From positions 148,309 to 212,308 of the forward strand of contig CANMKE010000006.1 in NCBI GenBank assembly GCA_947498325.1: a stretch of DNA of 64,000 bases, in the 5' to 3' direction. The notes beneath the pieces are model-generated. The model worked only from the letters and a program-made list of their open reading frames with translations, searched no databases and was not told where the DNA came from. The first letter of the stretch is position 1, and each line of letters opens with the position of its first letter. This document shows, piece by piece, positions 18,170 to 29,066 of this stretch. Both the position numbers and the translations under genes were made by a program. The stretch comes from an uncultured Persicobacter sp. Lineage in GTDB: Bacteria > Bacteroidota > Bacteroidia > Cytophagales > Cyclobacteriaceae.

Positions 18170-19852
18170 TTATTGATGGTTTTTGCTTGACAGGATTCTT
18201 TTATCGCTCAGCTGGTTTTCATTAAATTTTTTAACGGGCCTGGGGAGCCCTTCTTCAAGCGGGAATTTGATCATAAAAGTAGTCCCTTTCCCCAGTTCAC
18301 TCATCACTGTTACCGTTCCGTGGTGGAGTTCAACAAACTGCTTCACGAAGGCCAGCCCGATTCCCGTTCCTTTAATATTTTCTGTATTTTTTGCCCTGAA
18401 AAAGGGATTGAAAAGTTTGGGGATTTCCTTTTGCGCAATCCCAATTCCCTGGTCGGTAACAGAAATGTTATAGTGTTTTTTTGAGGCCGATAATCGCAAA
18501 GAAACGCGGTCACCATTTGGGGAATATTTGATGGCATTGGACAACAGGTTGCCTAAAATGTGTTCCATGAGATAAGTGTCGGCATACACGATCAGCTGTT
18601 CTACATTGGCGGAAAACTGAATACGGTCTTTGCTTTCAGAAAATTTTTGTTTGTCCAAAATGGTATGGATAAAGGAGACCATGTCCAATTGCACGGGCTT
18701 TATCTGCACTTCATTGGCCTCCAACTTACCAAAATCCAGTAATCTTTCCATCATCACAGTCAGGCTGTTTACAGAGTGAAAAACCTGGTCATATTTTCGT
18801 TTTGCAAAAGCATTTTCTTCACCTGAATGCAGCTGAAGGATTTCTATGGCACTGTAAATGGTCGTCAGTGGGGTTCTGAATTGATGGGACACCATTGCGA
18901 TAAACTCATTTTTCATTTTATTGATTTCGAGTTCCTTCTTCAGAGAGGACATCAATTGTTTTTCATGCTCTTTTTGTGTGGTAATATTCTGAACAATCAG
19001 CTGAACAAAAGCGCCATTTTTCTTATTGCGGAGGTGCTTTTGGTTGATCCGTAAATATACCCGTTGCTGAAAGGCACGAAAGTCACTTTCATAAACCGTA
19101 TCTCCCTCCTGTGGTCTTACAAGGCTGCGGAGCAGGTCCAATTGTTTTGATGCCCTCATTGGTCCCAGGATCCTATCCACGGAAGCACTTTTATACCTGA
19201 TATTGAGGTCATCATCAAATTTGACAATAAAGAAGTCATTTTCAATCGCCTCAATCAATTGTTGCTGATCTTCATTGGTGTCTTTCAGCCGGATCGCTCG
19301 GTGATTGTCCTGTCGTTTGAAAAGCCAAAGCGAGATGGAAGTCATGGTGTTCACGGTGATGAGTTGCCCAATCCTGCCAGGTAGGACATCCTGCATTGGG
19401 GCGGAAATTTCAGGAAACAGCAGGTTGATTTTTACCAGCGCAATAATTAACAGGGTAGAGAAAATAAAGTAGAGGCCATGTTTTCGGTTGTCGAGTAAAT
19501 TGTAATTGATCACATGAAAGCAAATCAATAGAAGAGGAGATGGACCTACAATTCCGCCCATGGCGACAAAATCTGTAGTAAAAAGGACCACTTCCGAAGA
19601 GAGAAATAGCAAAAGGGCCCAGTTGAATTTTCTGAGGTACCTGTTAAGGATCAGTACCAAAGAATTGGCCACCACCAAATAGCTGAAGGCGAAAAGATAG
19701 ATCTTTGGCAGTTGAAGTGTTGAATGCAAGAGGCCGTTAATAAGCGCGGCCGAGACCATTATTAAAGCAATAATGTTCACGACTTTTTCAGCCAAAGTGA
19801 ATTTGGAATCGGTACCTGTTAATTGACTAAAAAGCCTGATTATTCCATTCAT
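18170..19852 (-). CDS. Membrane sensor histidine kinase 1 of 5
   Basis: 560 residues. About six N-terminal membrane segments (25-180), a PAS-like segment (195-295, starting QQQLIEAIENDFFIVKFD), then HisKA with phospho-acceptor His323 in MVSHQFRTPLTT and a HATPase domain with N box NLLSNAIKYS, and DQGIGI and GTGIGLAF glycine boxes. No receiver domain. Five such genes lie in a row with no response regulator among them. Member of the subgroup with kinases 2 and 3. Confidence 0.92.
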   Translation of the reverse strand: MNGIIRLFSQLTGTDSKFTLAEKVVNIIALIMVSAALINGLLHSTLQLPKIYLFAFSYLVVANSLVLILNRYLRKFNWALLLFLSSEVVLFTTDFVAMGGIVGPSPLLLICFHVINYNLLDNRKHGLYFIFSTLLIIALVKINLLFPEISAPMQDVLPGRIGQLITVNTMTSISLWLFKRQDNHRAIRLKDTNEDQQQLIEAIENDFFIVKFDDDLNIRYKSASVDRILGPMRASKQLDLLRSLVRPQEGDTVYESDFRAFQQRVYLRINQKHLRNKKNGAFVQLIVQNITTQKEHEKQLMSSLKKELEINKMKNEFIAMVSHQFRTPLTTIYSAIEILQLHSGEENAFAKRKYDQVFHSVNSLTVMMERLLDFGKLEANEVQIKPVQLDMVSFIHTILDKQKFSESKDRIQFSANVEQLIVYADTYLMEHILGNLLSNAIKYSPNGDRVSLRLSASKKHYNISVTDQGIGIAQKEIPKLFNPFFRAKNTENIKGTGIGLAFVKQFVELHHGTVTVMSELGKGTTFMIKFPLEEGLPRPVKKFNENQLSDKRILSSKNHQ

Positions 19853-19987
19853 GTATTTTGTGCTACATCATTATTCCTTATTATTTATAGCCTTTTTAGA
19901 GAAATAAGTTGATGATTACAGCATTTTTTTAAGGGTGATTTACAATTATTTCAAAGGATTCAGAGGTGCTTTCGTACCGCTAAAAGA

Positions 19988-21658
19988 TCACCTTTCAAGG
20001 GTATGGCTTGTTTTTGGGTAAGGGGGCGGTGCTTGTTGGGTGAGGGTAAATTGGTAGGGAAGCTTCAAGGTAAAGACCGTCGCTTTATTAATGGTACTTT
20101 GGACATTGATTTCTCCACCGTGGAGCTCCACGATTTTTTTGACAAAGGAAAGACCAATCCCCGTTCCTTTGATGTTTTCTGTATTTTTAGCCCTGTAAAA
20201 TGGCTCAAATAAGTGAGGGATTTCCTGTGGTGAAATCCCTATTCCATGGTCTTTAATGGCCAATTGACATTCCTGCTGACCATATTTCAGGGAGATAAAA
20301 ATATCGCCCTCGGAGTATTTTATTGCATTACTGATCAGGTTAATAATCACATGCTCCATAAAATAGGGGTCAAGGTTCAGGAGTCGTTCTTCGCCCTCGA
20401 CCGTAGCTTTAATGCGGTCGATCTTTAAATTGTGGTGAAAGCGCTTCACCTGTGTTAGAAGAATAGCTTTCAGGTTGGTAGGCTGAACACGTGCCTGCAA
20501 TTCGTTGGCTTCCATTTTGCCATAATCGAGCAGCCTTTCCATCATTTCGGTCAAAGAATTGATGGCATCAAAAACCTGATTGAAACGAGGCTCAACGGAG
20601 GTGCTGGTCAATGGTACTCCTTCGGAAATCTGATATTGAATAAGTTGATTTGCCGACTGAATGGTGGTTAATGGCGTCCTGAATTGATGAGAAACCATGG
20701 TGATAAATTCATTTTTCATTCGGTTGAGCTCCGATTCTTTTTGTAAGGCATTCAGGATTTTGTTTTCATGTGTTTTTCTGTTGGTAATATTTTGAACGAT
20801 CAGCTGAATGTTCTTACCCGTTTCAGGATCGTCAAATTCATGCTGATTCACACTCAGATAGATTTCTTCTCCATTATCAAATTGGAATTTTTTTTCATAG
20901 GTCACAGTTGCCACGCCCAGATGTACCAAGGATTGCAACAGGCTTTGCTGCGCATCTTTTGGGATTGTTTGAAGGATTTGGGTCGTGGAGGGGCTGGTGT
21001 AAATTATTTGTTGCTGATGATCGAACTGAACGATAAAAAAGTCATTTTCAATGGCATGAATTAATTGATGTTGGCGGTTGTTGGTATATTCTAATTTTAC
21101 GGCCCGCTGACTGTCTTTGTGTTTGAAGATCCATAATATTGCTGTGGACATGAAATTGATGAGCACAAACTGAATCAGGCGGGAGGTATTGATGTCGCTA
21201 ATCTCATTGGAGAGCTGCGGTTGGTAATAATGGACCACACATAAAGCGGGGATGAGGATATTGAAGGTGATAAAGTAATGGAGGTGAAATTTTTTGTTTA
21301 GCAGATTAAAGTTAATGATATGCAAGAGGATCAATAAAATCGGTGCAGGCCCGGTAATTCCTCCCATAATGAAAAAATCAGTGCCAAATACGGTCAGTTC
21401 AGAGAGAATAAAAGGCAATAGGGCCAAATTATGCCATCGGAAAAAGCGATTGAGGGTATAGCTGACAACACCGCATAGCGCAATGATTGAAAAACTGTAC
21501 CGATATGGTTCGGGCATCGCTAACTCCTCAAATAAGACGAGGTTTAACACGGAAGAAAAAGTGGCAAAAAGGGTGATGGCGTTCAAAGTCCGCACGGCAA
21601 GGGTGGTATGGCGATCATCCCCAATGATGATATTTATGAGATGCTTTAGGTGGATCAT
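19988..21658 (-). CDS. Membrane sensor histidine kinase 2 of 5
   Basis: 556 residues with the same layout: six membrane segments, PAS-like segment (QHQLIHAIENDFFIVQFD), HisKA with His324 in TMVSHQFRTPLTT, HATPase with NLISNAIKYS, DHGIGI and GTGIGLSF. Closest in the N-terminus to kinases 1 and 3 (FIMGGITGPAPILLI matches FVAMGGIVGPSPLLLI). The C-terminal tail after the kinase is short and variable. Ligand unknown. Confidence 0.92.
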   Translation of the reverse strand: MIHLKHLINIIIGDDRHTTLAVRTLNAITLFATFSSVLNLVLFEELAMPEPYRYSFSIIALCGVVSYTLNRFFRWHNLALLPFILSELTVFGTDFFIMGGITGPAPILLILLHIINFNLLNKKFHLHYFITFNILIPALCVVHYYQPQLSNEISDINTSRLIQFVLINFMSTAILWIFKHKDSQRAVKLEYTNNRQHQLIHAIENDFFIVQFDHQQQIIYTSPSTTQILQTIPKDAQQSLLQSLVHLGVATVTYEKKFQFDNGEEIYLSVNQHEFDDPETGKNIQLIVQNITNRKTHENKILNALQKESELNRMKNEFITMVSHQFRTPLTTIQSANQLIQYQISEGVPLTSTSVEPRFNQVFDAINSLTEMMERLLDYGKMEANELQARVQPTNLKAILLTQVKRFHHNLKIDRIKATVEGEERLLNLDPYFMEHVIINLISNAIKYSEGDIFISLKYGQQECQLAIKDHGIGISPQEIPHLFEPFYRAKNTENIKGTGIGLSFVKKIVELHGGEINVQSTINKATVFTLKLPYQFTLTQQAPPPYPKTSHTLER

Positions 21659-21703
21659 TGATAGTTGATGTATTTTTCAGGTTTAAAAATTTATGGCATC
21701 ACC

Positions 21704-23350
21704 TCAGTAAGGTAAGTCGATTTTTTGGGTAGAACGGTTTGCGCTTTCAGTAGGCAGGTAAGGAATAGTGATCATGAATTTTGAACCTTCTGAAGGTTTG
21801 CTCTGAACACTTACATTTCCGTGGTGAAGCTCGACGAACTTCTTTACAAACGATAAACCAATGCCTGTACCTTTAAAATTCTCCGTGTTTTTTGCTCTGA
21901 AAAAGGGCTCAAACAACCGCTCAAGCTCAGGGGGCGAAATTCCAATTCCCTGATCGATGAAGGCGATCTGATAATCTGCCGCCTGAAAATGAACCTTAAT
22001 CTCTATCGGTTGCTCAGAATACTTAATCGCATTGCTGATCAGGTTAATGATGACATGCTCCAACAGGTTGGCGTCGGCGTACACGGGCTGTTTTATTCCT
22101 GCTATCGATAAATGAATTTCCCGATCATTTTTTCGTTGGTCAATTTGCCGGTTAATCAGTGGCAGCAAGTCTATTTTTTGATAGCTTGGCTGAAGGTCAT
22201 CGGCTTCAATTCTGCCAAAATCAAGTAATCGCTCCATCATGCCCGTTAAGGATTCAATGGATTCGGAAATTTGATTAAACCTTGGCTGATATTTCGTCGG
22301 TGGCTTTTTAATGTCTTGTTCAATTTGATAGGCAATCAACTGATGCGCACTTTGGATGGTGGTCAGTGGAGTCCTGAACTGATGAGAAACCATGGTGATG
22401 AATTCATTTTTAGCCTTGTTTAACCGTGATTCTTTTCTCAGCGAAGCATATAGGTTTTCTTCATGGTTTTTCTGCTGCGTAATATCCTGCACAATGATTT
22501 GCGTGTACTGTCGGGCAGTGGTAGGGTTGAATACCTTTTGGTTAATTTTCAGGTGAACGTTTTTGCCATTAATCTTAATGGTTTGTTCCCGTACCTGATT
22601 GTTTCGGTGAGGATCAATTAACTGTGCCCAAAGCCGGTCAATTTGATTTGGCGCAATTTCAGGAAAAATGCTGTTGAAGGAGTGGCTATGATAATATGGC
22701 TTTAACTGGCGATCGTACTGTACAATAAAAAAGTCATCTTCAATGGACTCAATAAGTTGTTTTTGGTGATCATTGATTTCCTTTAGCTTTTGGCTTCTTG
22801 TATAATCTTGTCGCTTGAATAACCATAGCGCTGCCGAGCCCAAAAGGTCTACGGATAAAATCTCCCCTATGCGGCCAAAAATTTGATACTGAAGAGGTGC
22901 TGAAAGGTCCGGGTTGATGAGGTTGTATCCGATGGCGATGAAAATCAGACTGGTACTGCATAAAAAATAAAGAGGATGATGCTTAATATGTAGCATATTG
23001 TAATTCAGCATATGGCAAACCATCAGGAATATAGGGCTCGTGCCTACAAGTCCACCCGTACCGACAAAATCAGAATACAGCATGGCCAACTCAATGGAAA
23101 GGAAAATACCGAGGGCAATATTAAATTTACGATAGTAGCGATTGAAAATTAATACCAGAACATTGGCGACGGCCATATACTTGAAGGAGTAATTATATGC
23201 GGGGTGAAGGTTTATGTTTGGAGCCAAAAAGATCAGGCAAAGTATGGCCGAAGCAATCATGACCAATGCCGCTGCGTTGATAATTTTTTCGGAAAGAGAA
23301 AACTGATCGTCAACGCCGAGAATATTTAAATAATTGAGCTTTCGTGCCAT
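21704..23350 (-). CDS. Membrane sensor histidine kinase 3 of 5
   Basis: 548 residues, same architecture. His323 in TMVSHQFRTPLTT; HATPase boxes NLISNAIKYS, DQGIGI and GTGIGLSF are intact. The N-terminal membrane part keeps the DFVGTGGLVGTSP block of subgroup 1-3. It is 45 bp from kinase 2, close enough for co-transcription; the gap to kinase 4 is 220 bp and marks a likely promoter. Confidence 0.92.
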   Translation of the reverse strand: MARKLNYLNILGVDDQFSLSEKIINAAALVMIASAILCLIFLAPNINLHPAYNYSFKYMAVANVLVLIFNRYYRKFNIALGIFLSIELAMLYSDFVGTGGLVGTSPIFLMVCHMLNYNMLHIKHHPLYFLCSTSLIFIAIGYNLINPDLSAPLQYQIFGRIGEILSVDLLGSAALWLFKRQDYTRSQKLKEINDHQKQLIESIEDDFFIVQYDRQLKPYYHSHSFNSIFPEIAPNQIDRLWAQLIDPHRNNQVREQTIKINGKNVHLKINQKVFNPTTARQYTQIIVQDITQQKNHEENLYASLRKESRLNKAKNEFITMVSHQFRTPLTTIQSAHQLIAYQIEQDIKKPPTKYQPRFNQISESIESLTGMMERLLDFGRIEADDLQPSYQKIDLLPLINRQIDQRKNDREIHLSIAGIKQPVYADANLLEHVIINLISNAIKYSEQPIEIKVHFQAADYQIAFIDQGIGISPPELERLFEPFFRAKNTENFKGTGIGLSFVKKFVELHHGNVSVQSKPSEGSKFMITIPYLPTESANRSTQKIDLPY

Positions 23351-23570
23351 CTACAATGAATAAGGATACTAATTAATTATATCCTTTTTTGAGGATGAGG
23401 TTCTGAAAATTGGCTTTTTAATTATATTCGGTTGATTTAAGTGAAGAATGCACCCTTGAAGGCTACTCCTTATCCTTCTGTCAAGTAGAGGAGGGAAGCA
23501 CCAAAAGCATAATAATGGAAGACTTCAATATGGAAATGTGATCCGTAAAGCAGATTGATATTAGCCGATT

Positions 23571-25217
23571 TTATTCCGACGGTATTGCCTTGAGTGTCGG
23601 CTGCACAGGCATATGTATTTTGAAGCAGGCACCTTGACCAGGCACGCTGTCTACTTCTACCGTTCCGCCGTGGAGTTCAACAAATTTTTTCACAAAAGAC
23701 AGGCCGATACCTGTACCTTTAAAGTTTTCGGTGTTTTGTGCCCTGAAAAAGGGAGTGAATAATCGGCTGAGTTCCTTTTGGGCAATCCCAATCCCCTGAT
23801 CTTTGACCGACAGTGCGTAGGTCTCACCCGTGTATTGCAGTTGAATCCTGACCTGTTTCTCAGAATACTTCAAGGCATTGGTCAACAGGTTAATCACGAT
23901 ATGTTCCATGAAATAGGGATCCGCAGACACCCTTTTCGATTCCCCTGTTACCGAGAAATTAACCCGCTCGGGAGAAGTCCTGTTAATCTGTTTCTGAATA
24001 ATACTTTCCAACTCAATCTCCTGGAAAGTGGGGTTGATCTCGTTGGCTTCCATCTTACCATAATCAAGGAGTCGCTCCATCATGCCCGTGAGCGATTCTA
24101 CGGATTCAAACACTTGATTGAACTTGCTCGTCATTCTCGGACTGTCTTCTTCAGGAACCACTTCTTCCATTTTGTACTGGATCAATTGGTTGGCGCTCTG
24201 AATGGTGGTTAATGGTGTTCTGAATTGATGGGAAACCATCGTGATGAATTCATTTTTCATCTTATTAAGTTCCAGCTCTTTGCGCAATGCAAGGTTGAGC
24301 TGTTTTTCATTGTCCTTTGATTCCGTAATATCCTGAAGAATGAGCTGGTAATTGTTCTCCTCTTCATTCGGATAATAGCGCTGATGTACCCTGAAATAGC
24401 GTTTTTTTTGCAGGTATGTATAACTGACCTCTTGTCGGAAGTTTTCTTCTTTACGGTGAATAATTTTTTGCAGAAAAATACGAACCTCCTGGGCTGACCA
24501 ATTAGAAAATTCATTCATGAAGGATTGGCTCGCATAAGTGAGGTTGAATGCCCGATTGGCCTTCAGGATATAAAAATCAGTTTCGATGGCCTCAATCAGT
24601 TGTTCTTGATCCTTGAGGTTTCGATCCAGTTTTTTTCGTGAGAAATAGATTTGTTTTTTAAAAAAGATGAGACCGATCAAGCAAAGCACATTGGCCGCAA
24701 CGAACTGGGCATATCGTGTTTTTTCTGACAGGTTGATTTCTGGTAACTCAAGAAACAGCTGAAGTTGTTCCCCAAACTTAAATAATGTAATGACAAAAAC
24801 GGCACTGATCAGGATATATGGAATTTGCTGATGGGGCTTGAGCAGGTGAATATTAAAAACATGAAAACAAATGATCAAGAGCGGAAACAGACCATAAATG
24901 CCTTGGATGGCAATGTAGTGGGTCGTTACCCCAATGGATTGCAATAGCAAAAAGCAGGCAAAAGCCAGGTGATATTTTCTGAAAACCCGATTTAGAATTT
25001 GAGAGGTAATGGATAAAATTATACCGCTGAACACCACCTCCTTCATGGTCACCGAAAGTCCCAATACCTCATTGGCCGTTAAAACGCAAGAAGCAAGAAG
25101 TGCCACCATGAAGGTAAACGAATTGAGTACACGCTCCTCCATTGTGAACAGGGAGCGAGTACCCATCACGAGGGAAAGAAAGGCGCCAATGGAAGATATA
25201 TGCTTTCGAAAATTCAA
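23571..25217 (-). CDS. Membrane sensor histidine kinase 4 of 5
   Basis: 548 residues. His330 in TMVSHQFRTPLTTIQ, HATPase boxes NLLTNALKYS, DQGIGI and GTGIGLSF present. The sensor half belongs with kinase 5 (GVTTHYIAIQGIYGLFPLLI against GVATHYIYAQGISGIFPLLI), different from 1-3. PAS-like segment ends YQLILQDITESKDNEKQL. It lies 43 bp from kinase 5, so the two are probably one transcript. Confidence 0.92.
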   Translation of the reverse strand: MNFRKHISSIGAFLSLVMGTRSLFTMEERVLNSFTFMVALLASCVLTANEVLGLSVTMKEVVFSGIILSITSQILNRVFRKYHLAFACFLLLQSIGVTTHYIAIQGIYGLFPLLIICFHVFNIHLLKPHQQIPYILISAVFVITLFKFGEQLQLFLELPEINLSEKTRYAQFVAANVLCLIGLIFFKKQIYFSRKKLDRNLKDQEQLIEAIETDFYILKANRAFNLTYASQSFMNEFSNWSAQEVRIFLQKIIHRKEENFRQEVSYTYLQKKRYFRVHQRYYPNEEENNYQLILQDITESKDNEKQLNLALRKELELNKMKNEFITMVSHQFRTPLTTIQSANQLIQYKMEEVVPEEDSPRMTSKFNQVFESVESLTGMMERLLDYGKMEANEINPTFQEIELESIIQKQINRTSPERVNFSVTGESKRVSADPYFMEHIVINLLTNALKYSEKQVRIQLQYTGETYALSVKDQGIGIAQKELSRLFTPFFRAQNTENFKGTGIGLSFVKKFVELHGGTVEVDSVPGQGACFKIHMPVQPTLKAIPSE

Positions 25218-25260
25218 AATAGGTCAGGGTCAGTATTGTGATTTACTATGAGGCACTGGT

Positions 25261-26973
25261 TTAGGTATTATTTTTCATTCGATTATTGATAATTTTAAGA
25301 GGCTGTTCATCGCCTTTGTTCGGCGATTCAACCGGTACCATAACTTGCTGCGGGTTGATCGGGATGGTAATCCAGAAACAGGAACCCTGCGTTAGAACAC
25401 TCTTGACGTCCACAGTCCCTCCATGGAGTTCCACGAATTTTTTAACGAAAGATAAGCCGATGCCTGTCCCTCGAATGTTTTCTGTGTTTTGTGCTCGGAA
25501 AAATGGATGAAATAGCTGATCCAATTCATTTGCTTCAATACCAATCCCATAGTCTTTCACCAAAAGTTCATATTGCTCGGCTTCGAAGGTCAGTAGCATA
25601 TCGACCTGTTGCTCAGAATATTTTAGGGCGTTGGTCAGTAGGTTGATAATGATGTGTTCGAGAAAATACGGATCAGCATTCACTAATCTTGGGGTGCCTT
25701 CGATACCAAATTGAATACGTTCAGCAGAAGTCCGCTTAATTTGTTTTTCAATAAGTTGCTCAAGATTGACCTGCTGGAAAGTAGGCTTAATTTCATTGGC
25801 TTCCATTTTACCATAATCAAGCAAGCGTTCCATCATGCCTGTCAGGGATTCCACAGATTCAAAGACCTGGTTGAAGTTATTCTTCAGCTTTGATGACTCT
25901 TCCGCTGCTGTCATGGCATCAACCCTTAACTGAATCAGTTGGTTGGCACTTTGAATCGTCGTTAAAGGGGTTCTGAACTGATGAGATACCATGGTGATAA
26001 ACTCATTTTTCATTTTGTTGAGTTCGAGTTCTTTGGTCAGTGCAAGATGCAGCTTTTTCTCGTTATTTTTTATTTTGGAAATGTCCTGTATAATGAATTG
26101 GTAGTTGTTTTCGGACTCGTGGGGGTAATATTGCTGATGGATTCGTAAATACAGAGGGTGTTGATTAATGGTCAGGTCCAGCTCCTTCTCAAAGTTTTCT
26201 TTTTTTTGAAAGCTATGCTCTTTCAGGAAATTTTGAATATCGATATGCGACCATGAAGGAAATTGATTTTTGAAGGAATCGCTGATGTGGGTAATGGTCA
26301 TATCTTTATTGGCCTTCAAAATGAAGAAATCTCGCTCAATGGCATTGATCAGGTGATGTTGATCTTTCAGGTTCCGATTCAGCAAAGTTCTTGAATGGTG
26401 TATCTCTCTTCTGAAAATGACCAACCCCACCAGGCAGAGGATATCGTTGGCAATAAACTGGGCTAAACGAGCCTGATCGTCAGCGGCTGAGAGCTCAGTT
26501 AATGGAAAAAGCGGGCGTAAATAATCAGCAGTCAAAATTAAAAGGCCAATACTGACTGAGCTGAGAACGATATATGGCAGGTGCTGCTTTGGCTTGAGCA
26601 GGTTGATGATATAAATGTTGAAAGGGAGGATTAATAGCGGGAATATGCCAGAAATGCCTTGGGCATAAATATAATGTGTAGCTACGCCGATAAAAACCAA
26701 TAGGGAAAAGAGCAGGAAGGCGAGGGTGAATTTCCGAAGGAAACGATTGATAAGATGCGACGCTGGCGCCATTATAACAGCGAAAATGACCATTTCCCGA
26801 ATGGCCACTTTCACCTCGAAAACTAAATCTAAGAGCAATACCGCAATTGCAATAATAGAAATCGAGAAGGTGAAAGCATTCAAAATTCGCTCCTCAGGGG
26901 AAAAATTTGGACATGCACCAACTAAAATATTAAATTTACTGGAGTGGGTATTGTCTTGAATTGATGGGGTCAA
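25261..26973 (-). CDS. Membrane sensor histidine kinase 5 of 5
   Basis: 570 residues; first gene of the kinase run in the direction of transcription. Six membrane segments, PAS-like segment, His331 in TMVSHQFRTPLTT, HATPase boxes NLLTNALKYS, DYGIGI and GTGIGLSF. Sister of kinase 4. The upstream 291 bp to the SulP gene is AT-rich and must carry divergent promoters, although no clean TAnnTTTG box was found. Confidence 0.92.
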   Translation of the reverse strand: MTPSIQDNTHSSKFNILVGACPNFSPEERILNAFTFSISIIAIAVLLLDLVFEVKVAIREMVIFAVIMAPASHLINRFLRKFTLAFLLFSLLVFIGVATHYIYAQGISGIFPLLILPFNIYIINLLKPKQHLPYIVLSSVSIGLLILTADYLRPLFPLTELSAADDQARLAQFIANDILCLVGLVIFRREIHHSRTLLNRNLKDQHHLINAIERDFFILKANKDMTITHISDSFKNQFPSWSHIDIQNFLKEHSFQKKENFEKELDLTINQHPLYLRIHQQYYPHESENNYQFIIQDISKIKNNEKKLHLALTKELELNKMKNEFITMVSHQFRTPLTTIQSANQLIQLRVDAMTAAEESSKLKNNFNQVFESVESLTGMMERLLDYGKMEANEIKPTFQQVNLEQLIEKQIKRTSAERIQFGIEGTPRLVNADPYFLEHIIINLLTNALKYSEQQVDMLLTFEAEQYELLVKDYGIGIEANELDQLFHPFFRAQNTENIRGTGIGLSFVKKFVELHGGTVDVKSVLTQGSCFWITIPINPQQVMVPVESPNKGDEQPLKIINNRMKNNT

Positions 26974-27264
26974 AATAGCGTCATTTAAATCCTATATATT
27001 ATGCTACGAGGAAAATGTTTGAGGGATGAAATAGTAGGATTTATCTTGTTGGTGGTGGTTCAAAGCAGGAGATAAATGGTCAATAAAGCACATCGGTAAA
27101 CAGGAAGAAGTGCTGCAAATTGCTGTTTTATTGATAAGGATCATTTTTTAACAAACGATTGAGCTGTTGTATGATGATTTTCGATAGGTTAATGATGTTT
27201 TATGAAGTTTTTACTCTATTTTTAATGCGTAAAACTTACCTAATCGACCTTAACCTAACAGAAA

Positions 27265-28869
27265 ATGACAAATCGTTCTTCTCTTTTGTCTAACCTTAAA
27301 CATGATTTTCCTGCGAGTATTATCGTGTTTTTAGTTGCTTTGCCCTTATGCCTGGGGATTGCCCTGGCCTCAGGAGCACCATTATTCAGTGGTATTATCG
27401 CTGGTATTGTGGGGGGTATTATTGTGGCGACCTTAAGTGGCTCTCCTTTAGGGGTGAGTGGCCCCGCGGCAGGTCTGGCCGTGATCGTATTGTCAGCAAT
27501 ACAGGAATTGGGGAGCTTTGAGCTCTTTTTGTTTGCCGTAGTGGTGGCAGGTGTTTTTCAGATTATTCTTGGTCTTTTTAAAGCAGGAATTATCGGCTAC
27601 TATTTTCCGTCCTCTGTCATTAAAGGGATGCTTTCGGGTATCGGAATTATTATCTTCCTGAAGCAAATCCCTCACGCTGTCGGGTACAGTGCAGCGCCTG
27701 TGGGAGATTTTGCCTACCGTCAGATAGATGGCGAAACTACCTTTTCAGGTTTACTTAAAATGTTTGATTTGTTAAACCCTGCGGCCATTGTGGTTGTAAC
27801 GATTGGTTTACTCATTCTTATTCTTTGGGAACAACCATTTATTAAACGTCAGGCTTTTTCAAAATTTATTCAGGGACCACTCGTTGTTGTACTGATGGGC
27901 GTAGGCCTGAACCTGCTTTTTCAGCAAACAGGCTGGTTAAGCTTTGATGCCGACCAGTTGGTTCGTATCCCTGATGCAGATTCTTTCGATGGGTTTTTAG
28001 CGCAATTTACCTTCCCTGATTTCAGTCATTGGGCAGATCCAGAGATGTATGTGCTGGCAGCGACCATCGCTATTGTGGCCAGTCTTGAAACGTTGCTTTG
28101 TGTGGAGGCAACCGATAAACTTGATCCTCAGAAGCGGGTAACGCCTACAAATAAAGAGCTTATCGCCCAAGGGGTTGGAAATATTTGTTCAGGTTTGATC
28201 GGCGGTCTGCCAGTAACTCAGGTGATTGTCCGAAGTTCTGCCAATATTCAGTCAGGTGGAAAGTCGAAGTATTCGGCCATCTTACATGGTGTTTTTATTC
28301 TCGTATCTGTTATTGCTATTCCAAATATTCTGAACCTGATTCCTCTGTCAGCCTTGGCTGCTATTTTGTTTTTGGTAGGATATAAGTTGGCCAAACCCGT
28401 TATTTTCAAAAATATGTACATGAAAGGCCGTGCTGAGTTCTTGCCTTTCTTGATCACGATTTTAGGGATTGTATTTATGGATATGCTGAGTGGTATTGGC
28501 TTCGGATTGGCCATCGCGATTATGTTTATTCTGTGGAATAACTACCGTAAACCTTTTCATTTCGATACAAAAGATTATCAGGAGGGGCAACCGATCAGAC
28601 TCCGTTTGTCGGAAGAGGTATCCTTTTTGAATAAAGCACCAATTTTGCGGACATTGAAATACCTGCCTAACAATACTGTCGTAATTATTGACGCTTCAAG
28701 TACGCGATGTATTCATCCAGATGTGCTTGAAATTATTGATGACTTCGAGGAGAATGCTAAAACTCGGGGTATTGAGTTGCAGCTCATCGGGCTTAGTCAA
28801 CCTACAGAAGATGATCCCGTGAAATTGTTGCGTAATGCAGTGCAACGTGAGGTAGAAACGGTTCATTAA
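27265..28869 (+). CDS. SulP-family anion transporter (SLC26-like) with STAS domain
   Basis: 534 residues: 10-12 membrane segments over 1-430, then a cytosolic STAS domain (about 440-534, VVIIDASSTRCIHPDVLEIIDDF). The start LKHDFPASIIVFLVALPLCLGIALASGAP and GVSGPAAGLAVIV are family signatures. Related proteins carry sulfate or bicarbonate; the substrate cannot be told from sequence, and no carbonic anhydrase or sulfate-assimilation gene is adjacent. Confidence 0.93.
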   Translation: MTNRSSLLSNLKHDFPASIIVFLVALPLCLGIALASGAPLFSGIIAGIVGGIIVATLSGSPLGVSGPAAGLAVIVLSAIQELGSFELFLFAVVVAGVFQIILGLFKAGIIGYYFPSSVIKGMLSGIGIIIFLKQIPHAVGYSAAPVGDFAYRQIDGETTFSGLLKMFDLLNPAAIVVVTIGLLILILWEQPFIKRQAFSKFIQGPLVVVLMGVGLNLLFQQTGWLSFDADQLVRIPDADSFDGFLAQFTFPDFSHWADPEMYVLAATIAIVASLETLLCVEATDKLDPQKRVTPTNKELIAQGVGNICSGLIGGLPVTQVIVRSSANIQSGGKSKYSAILHGVFILVSVIAIPNILNLIPLSALAAILFLVGYKLAKPVIFKNMYMKGRAEFLPFLITILGIVFMDMLSGIGFGLAIAIMFILWNNYRKPFHFDTKDYQEGQPIRLRLSEEVSFLNKAPILRTLKYLPNNTVVIIDASSTRCIHPDVLEIIDDFEENAKTRGIELQLIGLSQPTEDDPVKLLRNAVQREVETVH

Positions 28870-29066
28870 AGACTAAGAATAAGAAATCGGTCAAAAATAA
28901 CCAGTGAAATGAGACGGGTGATCTTTGCCCCTCAAGAGGAAGGTTATTGTGCTTCAATTGCCGATCAAAATTCACCCGCCATCTTTTTCTGGATGCAGGG
29001 CACTTTTTGCTAAAAGCAGTGATTAGGCCCTCTAAATGTGACCAAGGACATTTATTTTAAAATAAC

